DNA from: a virus
DNA: 48,396 nt
IMG/VR virus record: IMGVR_UViG_3300037336_000318
Coordinates: 1-48,396 of that record
Reading direction: 5' to 3' (one strand)
Under the pieces are notes generated by a model, which saw only the letters and a list, made by a program, of their open reading frames with translations, was not told the DNA's origin and did no database searches. Both the position numbers and the translations under genes were made by a program. Positions 1-7,159 of the stretch are shown here, piece by piece. Positions within the stretch are counted from its first letter, which is position 1. The number at the start of each line of letters is the position of its first letter.

Positions 1-90
1 CTGCTTGCTTATTTTATAGAAATCGAAGAATACGAAAAATGTGATATCTTAAAAAAACTAAAAGACCTGGTAATAATGACAGGCGATTAA
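1..90 (+). CDS. C-terminal end of an unidentified gene (partial)
   Basis: An open frame runs from the window edge to a TAA at 88-90 and encodes 29 residues ending in KDLVIMTGD. It is charged and helical-looking (IEIEEYEKC, LKKLKDL). The PhoH-like gene begins 13 bases later on the same strand, which fits the tight packing seen elsewhere. Too little is present to name a family; the upstream part lies outside the window. Confidence 0.55.
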   Translation: MLAYFIEIEEYEKCDILKKLKDLVIMTGD

Positions 91-103
91 ATATACCATA
101 ACC

Positions 104-817
104 ATGCAACAAAAGAAGACTACTTCGGAATCACCGTCTGGTGTTAAAAGAATATCGGTTAAATTAGATGACATCAAAGGCGTCAATTTAAAAGATAGCC
201 AACGAGAATACGTCCAACAGATTTTAAAAAATCAAATCACATTTTGTTCAGGTCCTGCTGGAACTTCAAAAACATTTACAGCATGCTACTCTTCATTGAT
301 GTTACTTGCAGAAAAAAAAGTAAAAAAAATAATTCTTTGTAAACCAATACAAGAATCCGGTGAAAAATTAGGATTTTTACCAGGAGATATTGCAGATAAA
401 ATAGATCCATATATGCAATCATATATTTCTAATTTTAAAAAAATTGTTGGTAATGAATTAACTGAGAGTTTAATCCACAATGGAATAATTGAATTTAAAC
501 CGCTTGCATTTATGCGAGGAGATACATTCGATGACTCATTTATGATTCTAGATGAAGCACAAAATGCATCATTTTCTCAATTAACTCTCTTTGTTACGAG
601 AATGGGTAAAACTTCAAAGGTTTTAGTGAGTGGAGATATTAGTCAATACGATATTCCTAAAGCAAATGCAGGTTTACCTGGATTTATTAAATTAATGGAA
701 GGTATAAATGGAGTAGGCCATCATCAATTCGAAATTAAAGATATCGTAAGAGCAAAAATTTTACAAGATGTTGTTAAGCGATATGATAAATGGAAGCTTG
801 AAAATCCAAATAAATAA
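104..817 (+). CDS. phoH: PhoH-like P-loop ATPase
   Basis: A 237-residue PhoH-family ATPase. The Walker A motif GPAGTSKT is at residues 50-57 and the Walker B stretch FMILDEAQNAS is at about 146-156. The family-typical region around LCKPIQESGEKLGFLPGD (78-95) lies between them. PhoH-like proteins are common in large marine phages and are often used as marker genes; the phage role (RNA or phosphate-starvation related) is not settled. The length is close to other phage PhoH proteins, which lack the extra domains of bacterial homologues. The start is an ATG 13 bases after the previous stop, with an A/T-rich leader. RNase HII follows after a 46-base gap holding an inverted repeat. Confidence 0.93.
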   Translation: MQQKKTTSESPSGVKRISVKLDDIKGVNLKDSQREYVQQILKNQITFCSGPAGTSKTFTACYSSLMLLAEKKVKKIILCKPIQESGEKLGFLPGDIADKIDPYMQSYISNFKKIVGNELTESLIHNGIIEFKPLAFMRGDTFDDSFMILDEAQNASFSQLTLFVTRMGKTSKVLVSGDISQYDIPKANAGLPGFIKLMEGINGVGHHQFEIKDIVRAKILQDVVKRYDKWKLENPNK

Positions 818-833
818 AGAAACATTCTACTAT

Positions 834-867
834 CCATCTATATAACTTATATAAAACATATAGATGG
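834..867 (+). promoter_or_regulatory. Hairpin covering the RNase HII start codon
   Basis: A perfect 10-base inverted repeat pairs 834-843 (CCATCTATAT) with 858-867 (ATATAGATGG), with a 14-base loop. The right arm contains the ATG of RNase HII (864-866). In RNA this would pair the start codon and the bases just upstream. There is no T-run after the stem, so it is not a simple terminator. The left arm and loop also contain CTATATAAC, close to the promoter-like element described elsewhere in the window. The role in translation control is inference. Confidence 0.55.
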
Positions 868-1496
868 AAACTAGAAATATACTACTTAAACATTCCTATT
901 CAGGAGATTCTTCGATTATAGAAATAGGACTTGATGAGGCAGGAAGAGGCGCTCTGTCAGGGCCTGTAACTGTATCGGCATGTATTATGCCATTTGGATT
1001 TGAAAATTTATTGATTAAAGATTCAAAATTATTAAACGAACAACAGCGCAAAACCGCTCGATTAATAGTAGAAGAAAATGCAATCGCATATCATATTGAA
1101 CACATATACCCCGATGAAATAGAATCAACTAATATTTTAAGAGCAACCTTAAGAGGAATGCAGAAATGTTTAGAAGAAGTTCAGAAAAAAGTAAAATTCG
1201 ATTTTATACTAGTAGACGGAGATCAATTTCATGGATTTGAAGGAAAGCCATTTGAGACAATAGTAGGAGGAGACAATAAATATATTTCAATAGCAGCAGC
1301 CAGTATTTTAGCAAAAACAGAAAGAGACAGTATGATGAAACAATTAGATATTGAAAATCCAGGATATGGTTGGAACTCGAATAAAGGATATGGAACTTCA
1401 GCTCATATTAATGCCATTAAGACATTAGGTCCATGTAAAGTACACCGACCTAGTTTTATATCACACATGTTAACTTCAACCTCATCACTTTTTTAA
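864..1496 (+). CDS. rnhB: Ribonuclease HII
   Basis: A 210-residue RNase HII, which cuts RNA in RNA-DNA hybrids and at single ribonucleotides in DNA. The N-terminal signature IGLDEAGRGALSGPV places catalytic Asp24 and Glu25. The VDGD segment supplies Asp118 and ILAKTERD supplies Asp155, so the four acidic residues of the family appear intact. The GYGT segment, which in type 2 enzymes helps recognise the ribonucleotide-DNA junction, is also present near residue 175. T4 instead carries an unrelated RNase H (rnh) for primer removal, so this enzyme may do that job here. The ATG lies in the right arm of a hairpin (834-867). Confidence 0.95.
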   Translation: METRNILLKHSYSGDSSIIEIGLDEAGRGALSGPVTVSACIMPFGFENLLIKDSKLLNEQQRKTARLIVEENAIAYHIEHIYPDEIESTNILRATLRGMQKCLEEVQKKVKFDFILVDGDQFHGFEGKPFETIVGGDNKYISIAAASILAKTERDSMMKQLDIENPGYGWNSNKGYGTSAHINAIKTLGPCKVHRPSFISHMLTSTSSLF

Positions 1497-1498
1497 AA

Positions 1499-1843
1499 AT
1501 GAAAAATTTAATAATAGGAATATCTATTTTTATAATCGGACAATCATTAGTATGGATACAGACAAACGGTCAATTTATATGGCCATGGTTTAAGAGGAAT
1601 CCTGTTTTAGTTGCCATGATTGGAGGATCTATTATAAGTTATTTGTTTATATTCGCAACCAGATTAATCGCAGAATATTATGGTGGGATTGTTTGGCCAA
1701 GTAGATTTATAGGATTTTCATGTGGCATGCTTACATTTACTTTCTTAACATATTTCATGCTGAATGAGGGATTAACAACTAAAACGCTAATATCATTAGC
1801 GTTAGCAATATGCATCCTATGTGTTCAGCTCTTTTGGAAATAA
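1499..1843 (+). CDS. Small four-helix membrane protein, function unknown
   Basis: A 114-residue, very hydrophobic protein with about four membrane segments (roughly residues 4-20, 38-54, 67-88 and 94-112). Short polar loops contain aromatic and Gly-rich motifs (IWPWFKRNP, YYGGIVWPSRF). No catalytic motif is visible. It starts two bases after the RNase HII stop, so the two are probably translated together, and a strong terminator follows. Small transporters, a holin or a superinfection-exclusion protein are conceivable, but nothing here decides between them. Confidence 0.75.
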   Translation: MKNLIIGISIFIIGQSLVWIQTNGQFIWPWFKRNPVLVAMIGGSIISYLFIFATRLIAEYYGGIVWPSRFIGFSCGMLTFTFLTYFMLNEGLTTKTLISLALAICILCVQLFWK

Positions 1844-1860
1844 AAATTTAACACGCATTT

Positions 1861-1893
1861 AACAACCCTGGTTTTTTAATCGGGGTTTTTTTG
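1861..1893 (+). terminator. Rho-independent terminator after the phoH-rnhB unit
   Basis: AACCC at 1864-1868 pairs with GGGTT at 1883-1887 and is followed directly by a run of T (1886-1892). It lies 17 bases after the membrane-protein stop and closes that transcription unit. Confidence 0.75.
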
Positions 1894-2008
1894 TTTATAT
1901 TTACATATACTTTTAAAAATAATTTTTTTATAAAGAACGAAATGTTTATGATATGAATGCAAAAATTAACAAAGTTTTAACACTGATTATTTCTTTCTTA
2001 ACCCAAAA

Positions 2009-2039
2009 TTGATTAGATTTATATATAATAATTAATCAA
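2009..2039 (+). promoter_or_regulatory. Candidate phage promoter before 2057
   Basis: The element ATATATAAT (2021-2029) sits 27 bases upstream of the ATG at 2057 in a gene-free stretch (1894-2056) after a terminator. It is flanked by a 7-base inverted repeat (TTGATTA 2009-2015, TAATCAA 2033-2039). The same AT core recurs ahead of other first-in-unit genes in the window. The rest of the 1894-2056 stretch is AT-rich with nothing else recognised, apart from a TATATTTACATAT 13-mer at 1896-1908 that recurs at 2954-2966. Confidence 0.45.
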
Positions 2040-2056
2040 TCTTAAACACCATATTT

Positions 2057-2329
2057 ATGAACTATTCAACATTTAACAGACAAGAAAGCATGAGCGAAGA
2101 TACTCGATTTGAAATCATCTCACTCATAAAGGAAATTGATTATTCTGATGAAATTGAAGATTCTCTCTCATTTAATCTTCAAAATTCACTATATGGTTTA
2201 TTTGATGGATATTTATACGAAGACCTTCAGCTAATTGCTCTTCAATTGTCAACCAAATTAGCTTCAAATATAATTAGAATTTACAACATATGTAATTCAT
2301 ACTCTAAGATAGAAACTGTAAATATTTAA
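2057..2329 (+). CDS. Small acidic protein, function unknown
   Basis: A 90-residue acidic protein predicted to be mostly helical (FEIISLIKEIDYSDEIEDS, ALQLSTKLASNIIRI). There are no cysteine clusters, signal peptide or membrane segment. It is first in a three-gene unit after a terminator and a promoter-like element. A second in-frame ATG at codon 12 (MSEDTRFE) could be the true start. Family not recognised. Confidence 0.65.
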   Translation: MNYSTFNRQESMSEDTRFEIISLIKEIDYSDEIEDSLSFNLQNSLYGLFDGYLYEDLQLIALQLSTKLASNIIRIYNICNSYSKIETVNI

Positions 2330-2331
2330 AC

Positions 2332-2649
2332 ATGGAAAACAATACAACACAAATTTCTATTTTAGCAAAAATAGAAAAAATAAGAGAAGTAGTATCGGAT
2401 TATTTATCCAAAAACAAGGAATATGTAGGGTTAAACAGAATTACCGAACTCCAGACAAATCACATCATCGATGTAGGCACTTCTATATTATGTACTAAAT
2501 GGGAAATCGGATATGCTGGAGGTGGTTTTGTACAGGCAGTTGTAAATAATGATCTTAGAAACGCATTTGGACGCGCCGACTCAACTAGTATACGTGCCTT
2601 ACAGTTTTATTGTCAATTAATACATAATGTTGGAATGCCTACATTATAA
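2332..2649 (+). CDS. Conserved-looking small protein, function unknown
   Basis: A 105-residue protein starting two bases after its neighbour. The N-terminal third is helical. The remainder is denser in Gly, Trp and Cys (TSILCTKWEIGYAGGGF, NDLRNAFGRADSTSIRAL), which suggests a compact, conserved fold. No known catalytic signature was recognised. Co-translation with 2057-2329 is likely from the spacing. Confidence 0.7.
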   Translation: MENNTTQISILAKIEKIREVVSDYLSKNKEYVGLNRITELQTNHIIDVGTSILCTKWEIGYAGGGFVQAVVNNDLRNAFGRADSTSIRALQFYCQLIHNVGMPTL

Positions 2650-2673
2650 AAATAAAGAGTAAAAAATAAATTA

Positions 2674-2904
2674 ATGATGTCAATTGAAGAGAGAATCGAG
2701 AGGTTAATAGACACAAATTATATAGTAGCATTAGATACTTCTATTGTTTATCGAATTGAATCGATTGATCATATAGGAGGAACTATATTTGTTAATGTTG
2801 GTAGAGGATTATTATTTCAAGATATAGAAATTTTAACTGCAAAGGAGGCATATTCAGCCGAGCGAGCCTTAATAAGTATAAGAGCTTTTTTATCCTCTAA
2901 CTAA
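2674..2904 (+). CDS. Small protein, function unknown
   Basis: A 76-residue protein with two consecutive ATG codons at the start (the second at 2677 is equally plausible). It has a helical N-terminus (IEERIERLID), a central beta-rich part (SIVYRIESIDHIGGTIFVNV) and a helical C-terminus (YSAERALISIRAFL). It is third in the small-gene unit between 2057 and 2904. Family not recognised. Confidence 0.65.
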   Translation: MMSIEERIERLIDTNYIVALDTSIVYRIESIDHIGGTIFVNVGRGLLFQDIEILTAKEAYSAERALISIRAFLSSN

Positions 2905-2964
2905 TTTAACAAAAAATTAACACATTAAATTTTCAAAAAACTTATATATTGATTATATTTACAT

Positions 2965-3912
2965 ATGATAAAAACACAAAAAAATAAAAGGATGAGTGCA
3001 GATTTCGGATATTGTTGTATTAATTTAACATTAGATAAAACAGGTGTTAAGATAGGAAGAGGAATGATTAAAAGAACATTCGAAGCAAAGGGAATTAAAT
3101 ATGCAAGTGAATTGGCAGAGGCAAATTTAACTGATATGATTAAGATATTAGAATGGAATTATGCACAAGGAATTACAATGTATAGAATGTCATCAAGTAT
3201 GTTTCCATGGAGCTCGGAATATGATTTATCAGATCTTCCAAATTACGAAGCAATCAAGATTTTACTAAAAAGAGCAGGTGATTATGCGAAGAAAACAAGT
3301 CAGCGTTTAACATTCCATCCAGGTCCTTTTAATGTACTAGCAAGTCCTACTCAAAAGGTAGTTGATAGTGCAATTCAAGAGTTATCACAACATGGCAATG
3401 TTATGGATCTTATGGGTTTGCCAAGAACACATTATGCTGCTATGAATATACATGTCGGTGGTAGCTATGGTGATAAGGCGTCTGCTATTCAAAGATTTGC
3501 AAAAAACTTTAAACTACTTCCTGTAAATGTAACATCTCGTCTAGTTTTAGAGAATGATGATAAGCCAAGTCAATATGGCGTAAAAGATCTTTATGAAATT
3601 TATGAGCTATGTGGCACACCGATTACATTCGATTATCATCACCATTTTTGCTATGATGATGTTATTTCCGAAGAAGAAGGTCTTAAATTAGCATCATTAA
3701 CATGGCCTAATGGCATAAGACAATTATGTCACTACTCCTCATCTAAGCAATTATATGAGGATACTACATCAATCCTAAGGGCTCATGCTGATTATTTGTA
3801 TGATCATATTGAAACTTACGGTATGTCATTAGATATTGAGATAGAGGCCAAGGCAAAGGAATTAGCTTTAATAAAATATCACAAACAATTTATTAGTGAT
3901 TCAAAATGGTAA
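2965..3912 (+). CDS. uvsE: UV-damage endonuclease, UVDE/UvsE type
   Basis: A 315-residue protein of the UVDE family: metal-dependent TIM-barrel endonucleases that nick DNA 5' of UV photoproducts and start alternative excision repair. The family start GYCCINLTL follows a short basic leader. Further matches are the MYRMSSSMFPWSSEYD segment, the metal-binding segments TFHPGPFNVL (His near residue 112) and NIHVGGSYGDK (His near 166), LENDDKPSQYG, and the C-terminal FDYHHHFCYDD cluster. Length is close to that of bacterial UvsE. The ATG at 2965 is the only start giving the full leader; ATG at 2992 (MSADFGY) is a possible alternative. T4 uses the unrelated DenV for a similar need. Confidence 0.93.
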   Translation: MIKTQKNKRMSADFGYCCINLTLDKTGVKIGRGMIKRTFEAKGIKYASELAEANLTDMIKILEWNYAQGITMYRMSSSMFPWSSEYDLSDLPNYEAIKILLKRAGDYAKKTSQRLTFHPGPFNVLASPTQKVVDSAIQELSQHGNVMDLMGLPRTHYAAMNIHVGGSYGDKASAIQRFAKNFKLLPVNVTSRLVLENDDKPSQYGVKDLYEIYELCGTPITFDYHHHFCYDDVISEEEGLKLASLTWPNGIRQLCHYSSSKQLYEDTTSILRAHADYLYDHIETYGMSLDIEIEAKAKELALIKYHKQFISDSKW

Positions 3913-3937
3913 TATATATCCTAAACATATAAAAACA

Positions 3938-4243
3938 GTGAATGAATCCTTTGTTAAATTAAAAACAAATACTATACTTTTTACAAGAGCACTAAATAAT
4001 GAATGGATTGAAACCGTAAAGGTATTAACATTAGTTAATACATCGTTCCTAAATAATACTAAATTATCTCTAGTTGAAAAAAACCAGGTGTCAAATCAAC
4101 TAAAGAATATGTTAAAGACGATGTTGTTAGTTATGATATTTATCCTACCAGGAGGTTCAGCTATTTTTTTTCTTATTTATTTTTTTAAAATATCTAAATA
4201 TATTATACCGAATAGTTTCTCTTATTTAAAAAAAGATATATAA
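3938..4243 (+). CDS. Small LETM1-like membrane protein
   Basis: About 101 residues if translation starts at the GTG at 3938 (NESFVKLKTN). The frame stays open to a GTG at 3896, which would overlap the UVDE gene by 17 bases; there is no upstream in-frame ATG. A charged helical N-terminal part (LSLVEKNQVSNQLKNMLK) is followed by a hydrophobic stretch MLLVMIFILPGGSAIFFLIY and then IIPNSF. The pattern 'I-LPGG...L...F...(L/I)IP-SF' resembles the membrane/ribosome-binding segment of LETM1-like proteins, seen also as short proteins in marine phages. This is pattern recognition, not a search result. The role in the phage is unknown. Confidence 0.6.
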   Translation: MNESFVKLKTNTILFTRALNNEWIETVKVLTLVNTSFLNNTKLSLVEKNQVSNQLKNMLKTMLLVMIFILPGGSAIFFLIYFFKISKYIIPNSFSYLKKDI

Positions 4244-4260
4244 AATAAAATAAAATAATT

Positions 4261-4686
4261 ATGGCAAGTATTAAATCATTTGAAACTTTTGTTTCAGAAA
4301 CAGTAAATGTAAATTTAAAAAAGGTGGAAGACACCGTGGTAGTTGAATCGATAATCAATGAAGAAGGAGAAGCTGATCTTAATGCAAAGGTAGAAGATAA
4401 AGTTATTCCCGTTTCAGAAATGCTAGAGAAGTGTTATGAGGCAATGTTATCTGAGGCAAAAATGTATCAGGAAGATGCGCATGACGATCATACTATAGAA
4501 ACGTATATGATTGAAAATGCATCATTAGTCGCAGGTTTATCATCAAGTTGCTTGACTCAAATGAAAGAAGACATGGAAACAGAGGCATACGAAGCTTGTT
4601 TAAATAGAATGTCAGAGGCTTACTCTAAGAAAATGAATGAAGTAAAAGAAATGAAACATGCAGTCGACACTGACGACGTAGATTAA
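4261..4686 (+). CDS. Acidic protein with possible capsid-targeting N-terminus
   Basis: A 141-residue, strongly acidic, helix-rich protein with no membrane segment. The N-terminus (KSFETFVSE, residues 5-13) resembles the capsid-targeting sequence of T4 internal proteins (MKTYQEFIAE). An INE site at residues 32-34 would suit a T4 gp21-type prohead protease, which cuts after (L/I)-x-E. If that is right, it would be packaged inside the head and processed. The reading frame stops with TAA at 4684-4686, but the next 61 bases read on in the +1 frame as a further acidic helical stretch (NPSVEMLQAKDIAEFVEEQS) ending at 4747, which may be a lost or programmed extension. The preceding leader is a repetitive AATAAAATAAAATAATT with no Shine-Dalgarno sequence. 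Confidence 0.7.
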   Translation: MASIKSFETFVSETVNVNLKKVEDTVVVESIINEEGEADLNAKVEDKVIPVSEMLEKCYEAMLSEAKMYQEDAHDDHTIETYMIENASLVAGLSSSCLTQMKEDMETEAYEACLNRMSEAYSKKMNEVKEMKHAVDTDDVD

Positions 4687-4770
4687 TCCGTCAGTTGAGA
4701 TGCTACAGGCAAAGGATATTGCTGAATTCGTAGAAGAGCAATCATAATAATTTAAAAATCTACTAAATAA

Positions 4771-4808
4771 AAAGTCTATATATAATTAACAACATATAGA
4801 CTTTTTTA
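4771..4808 (+). terminator. Rho-independent terminator
   Basis: A perfect 10-base stem (4772-4781 AAGTCTATAT with 4794-4803 ATATAGACTT) is followed by a T-run (4802-4807). It closes the unit ending with the acidic protein. The left arm and loop overlap CTATATATAATTAAC, so the same bases may also serve as a promoter for the deaminase gene at 4831. Confidence 0.8.
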
Positions 4809-4830
4809 TTACATTAATAACAGTAAAAAT

Positions 4831-5298
4831 ATGCCTAGAATTGAAATCGAAACAGTATATATGCAAGTTGCATATCAATTTGCGCAACTCAGCTATGCTA
4901 TGAGAAGAAAGGTAGGTTGCATTATAGTGAAGGAAAATCAAGTTATATCATTCGGATATAACGGCATGCCATATGGATTTAATAATATATGTGAAGATAA
5001 TACACATAGTAATTGTACAATTGAACATGAACATCCTGAAATGACAACCACCACTAAGCGAGAAGTGTTACATGCTGAATCAAACGCAATCACAAAGGTT
5101 GCTAAATCAACAATGAGTTGTGATATGGCACAACTATACACAACGACATGTCCATGTTTTGATTGCGCCAAATTGATTATTCAGGCTGGAATTGTGAGTG
5201 TATATTATACTGAAGATTACAGGGATATGAGTGGGGTTGAATTACTTAAAGCAGCAGGCATACCTGTTGAAAAGATATCAGTGACAGATGAGTATTAA
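4831..5298 (+). CDS. cd: Deoxycytidylate (dCMP) deaminase
   Basis: A 155-residue zinc-dependent deaminase that would convert dCMP to dUMP, feeding dTTP synthesis, useful for a phage with AT-rich DNA. The zinc site is complete: HAE at residues 81-83 (His ligand and proton-shuttling Glu) and PCFDC at 108-112 (two Cys ligands). The N-terminal RRKVGCIIVKENQVISFGYNG is typical of the family. A second group of His and Cys residues (NICEDNTHSNCTIEHEHPE, 52-70) corresponds to the insert that in T4-type dCMP deaminases carries another zinc. No Shine-Dalgarno sequence is visible. The next gene overlaps its last 11 bases. Confidence 0.93.
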   Translation: MPRIEIETVYMQVAYQFAQLSYAMRRKVGCIIVKENQVISFGYNGMPYGFNNICEDNTHSNCTIEHEHPEMTTTTKREVLHAESNAITKVAKSTMSCDMAQLYTTTCPCFDCAKLIIQAGIVSVYYTEDYRDMSGVELLKAAGIPVEKISVTDEY

Positions 5299-5494
5299 CA
5301 AATTAATAGCACCTGACATTAAATTACTTTCTTCATTTCTAGAAATAAATGGAAGTATTATTTTTTTTAAAAAGTATGTAAACAAAATAGATGTATTAAT
5401 CGGAGAAGATGATGACGTAGATTTTATAGAAAAATTTGAAAAGAAGTATCATAAAAAAACTATGTCAAATGAAGTTTTTTATAAATTGGATTAA
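5288..5494 (+). CDS. Small protein, function unknown
   Basis: A 68-residue protein whose ATG lies inside the end of the deaminase gene, an overlap typical of coupled phage genes. It has a hydrophobic N-terminal half and an acidic/basic C-terminal half (GEDDDVDFIEKFEKKYHKK). No family recognised. It is less certain than its neighbours because it is short. Confidence 0.55.
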   Translation: MSINKLIAPDIKLLSSFLEINGSIIFFKKYVNKIDVLIGEDDDVDFIEKFEKKYHKKTMSNEVFYKLD

Positions 5495-5546
5495 TCATTT
5501 TTTTTTTAATAAAGTTCACCTGAATCATCAGAAAAAATTAAAAGTA

Positions 5547-6083
5547 ATGGAAATAATAAAAGAGAAAGTGGAAGTTAAAAGATATCAATGGAAAAAAGGA
5601 GATTCTTTTGGAAATATTATAACAGTAGATTATACTGACTTGGATTTTACATATTTTACAGACGGTACTAAAATGTATAATAATGTAATCGAAGAATTTT
5701 TAGAAGAAATAATTGGAAATGAAATTCCATTTCCAATGAGCGATGATATATCACAATTAGCGTTAGGTGTTCCTGTCGTTTCGAAAGAAAAAAAGGAAGA
5801 TGTTAAAAATGTAGCATCTCCTAAAAAGGAAGTAAATAGTCCAATCGAAGAATTAGTTGCGCGTCTTTCTAAAAAAAATATAGAACCATTGCAAGCAACT
5901 ATTAATCTTAATATATTAAACCGCTCCGTATTTGATATGTTAATTGAAAGTGCAGATGAAGATCGAGATGAATTAATTAAAACGGTTATCAAGGTTGCAA
6001 TCTCACAGATAGAGATAAATAAACTACAAGAATATTTAACTAAAGAAGTATCAACATTTATAACTAATTATTATAATGAGTAA
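5547..6083 (+). CDS. Protein of unknown function with helical C-terminal domain
   Basis: 178 residues from ATG 5547 (MEIIKEKVEVKRYQW). The frame is open further upstream to 5436, but that extension overlaps the preceding gene and has an unlike, Phe/Asn/Lys-rich composition, so 5547 is preferred. An N-terminal beta-rich part (residues 1-65) is joined by a Lys/Glu/Pro linker to a helical part (PIEELVARLSKK onward). The domain-linker-domain layout suggests a protein-protein adaptor. Family not recognised. The next gene starts 8 bases before its end. Confidence 0.7.
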   Translation: MEIIKEKVEVKRYQWKKGDSFGNIITVDYTDLDFTYFTDGTKMYNNVIEEFLEEIIGNEIPFPMSDDISQLALGVPVVSKEKKEDVKNVASPKKEVNSPIEELVARLSKKNIEPLQATINLNILNRSVFDMLIESADEDRDELIKTVIKVAISQIEINKLQEYLTKEVSTFITNYYNE

Positions 6084-6468
6084 AGGAGCAACTGGCCCAC
6101 GTAAAGAAAAAAGAAAACAGTTTCAAGACGCAAACTACTTAAAGATAAAGAATACGTTTGGTAGACTATCTCCCAAGGGTGTTGCGTGGTCAAATCAAAT
6201 GAGAGAACAGGGCAAGCTTACTCATGAGGCTAATACTAATAGGATTAAAGATGAAATTGAAGACGAATTACAATGTAGAGTAAACATCGTAAAGGAAACG
6301 TGGATAAAATCAGGATATAACGAGGCAGAGATCAAAATGCTAGAAGAGGCTTTTTTCATAAACAACATTAAGAACAAAGAAAACCGTAAGGAAGATAATA
6401 AAAGAGCTAAATTATTAATGAAAGAAGCTTCTAATTCTTTAAAAAACAGAACAAATGCAGACAGTTAA
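6076..6468 (+). CDS. Basic helical protein, function unknown
   Basis: A 130-residue Lys/Arg/Asn-rich, mostly helical protein (TGPRKEKRKQFQDANYLK at the start, NNIKNKENRKEDNKRAKLL near the end). The basic N-terminus could bind nucleic acid, but there is no defined domain signature. It overlaps both neighbours (by 8 and 14 bases), so it is embedded in a coupled string of unknown genes. Confidence 0.7.
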   Translation: MSKGATGPRKEKRKQFQDANYLKIKNTFGRLSPKGVAWSNQMREQGKLTHEANTNRIKDEIEDELQCRVNIVKETWIKSGYNEAEIKMLEEAFFINNIKNKENRKEDNKRAKLLMKEASNSLKNRTNADS

Positions 6469-6763
6469 AATAACACTAGCGGATAACGGAGTTATCAAAA
6501 CAGTGTTTGATGATAATATTAATTCAGGTGGAGAATCATTTGAATCAACTACCGTATATGAATTTGAAAATCAAGCTACTAAAATAAAATTTATAAATGA
6601 GTTATGTTTGGACATCGGATTGTCTTTCGGTAATTCTAGAAACAAACAACAAATTAAAATAATAGAGGAATGGGGAGTTGATTATATTCCTTCGGATTCT
6701 GCTAAAAAAGAAAAAATAAAAAACCTACAAGATGCACTAAATACATTAGTAGGAACTAAATAA
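6455..6763 (+). CDS. Small protein, function unknown
   Basis: A 102-residue protein with an N-terminal beta-rich half (VKITLADNGVIKTVFDDN) and a helical C-terminal half rich in Lys/Asn. It starts 14 bases inside the previous gene and abuts the next (start at 6764). No recognised family. Confidence 0.68.
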   Translation: MQTVKITLADNGVIKTVFDDNINSGGESFESTTVYEFENQATKIKFINELCLDIGLSFGNSRNKQQIKIIEEWGVDYIPSDSAKKEKIKNLQDALNTLVGTK

Positions 6764-7159
6764 ATGAATAAAACGTCGATCGAATGCATATGGAGTCCTT
6801 CTCGTAGAGATTTTAATAGATTTATTAGAAATATTGAAAAAGGTAATGTAAAAATCATAGACTATTTTTTAATAAAAAATAAATTAATTAAATCTGATCC
6901 GAGGGCAGAAGAACCATGTGACTCGATAATTGGATTAGCAATTGTTAATGAGATTACTCGAATTTTGTGCAACGATAATACAAATAATCGAGTAATCTAT
7001 TTATTTAGAAATATAGATTATGAGGTAGTGAGTAATTTTAAAAATTTAATTTATGCTAACATTACCGATTTTGAGTTTTCTTTAACCGTAATAAACAGTA
7101 ATATTTTTATCGAAAAAAGAGTTGTAGATTTATTTGATTATATAAATAAAACAACATAA
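6764..7159 (+). CDS. Protein of unknown function
   Basis: A 131-residue alternating helix/strand protein. The start (IECIWSPSRRDFNRFIRN) and the IIYLFRNIDY-like strand suggest a compact alpha/beta fold. It starts at the base after the previous stop, and its own stop overlaps the next start by one base (TAATG), so it is coupled on both sides. Function not recognised. Confidence 0.7.
   Translation: MNKTSIECIWSPSRRDFNRFIRNIEKGNVKIIDYFLIKNKLIKSDPRAEEPCDSIIGLAIVNEITRILCNDNTNNRVIYLFRNIDYEVVSNFKNLIYANITDFEFSLTVINSNIFIEKRVVDLFDYINKTT

Noticed and set aside
5436-5546. Longer start for the 5547-6083 protein
   Set aside because: The extra 37 residues overlap the 5288-5494 gene in another frame, are Phe/Asn/Lys-rich and unlike the rest; ATG 5547 fits the gene spacing.
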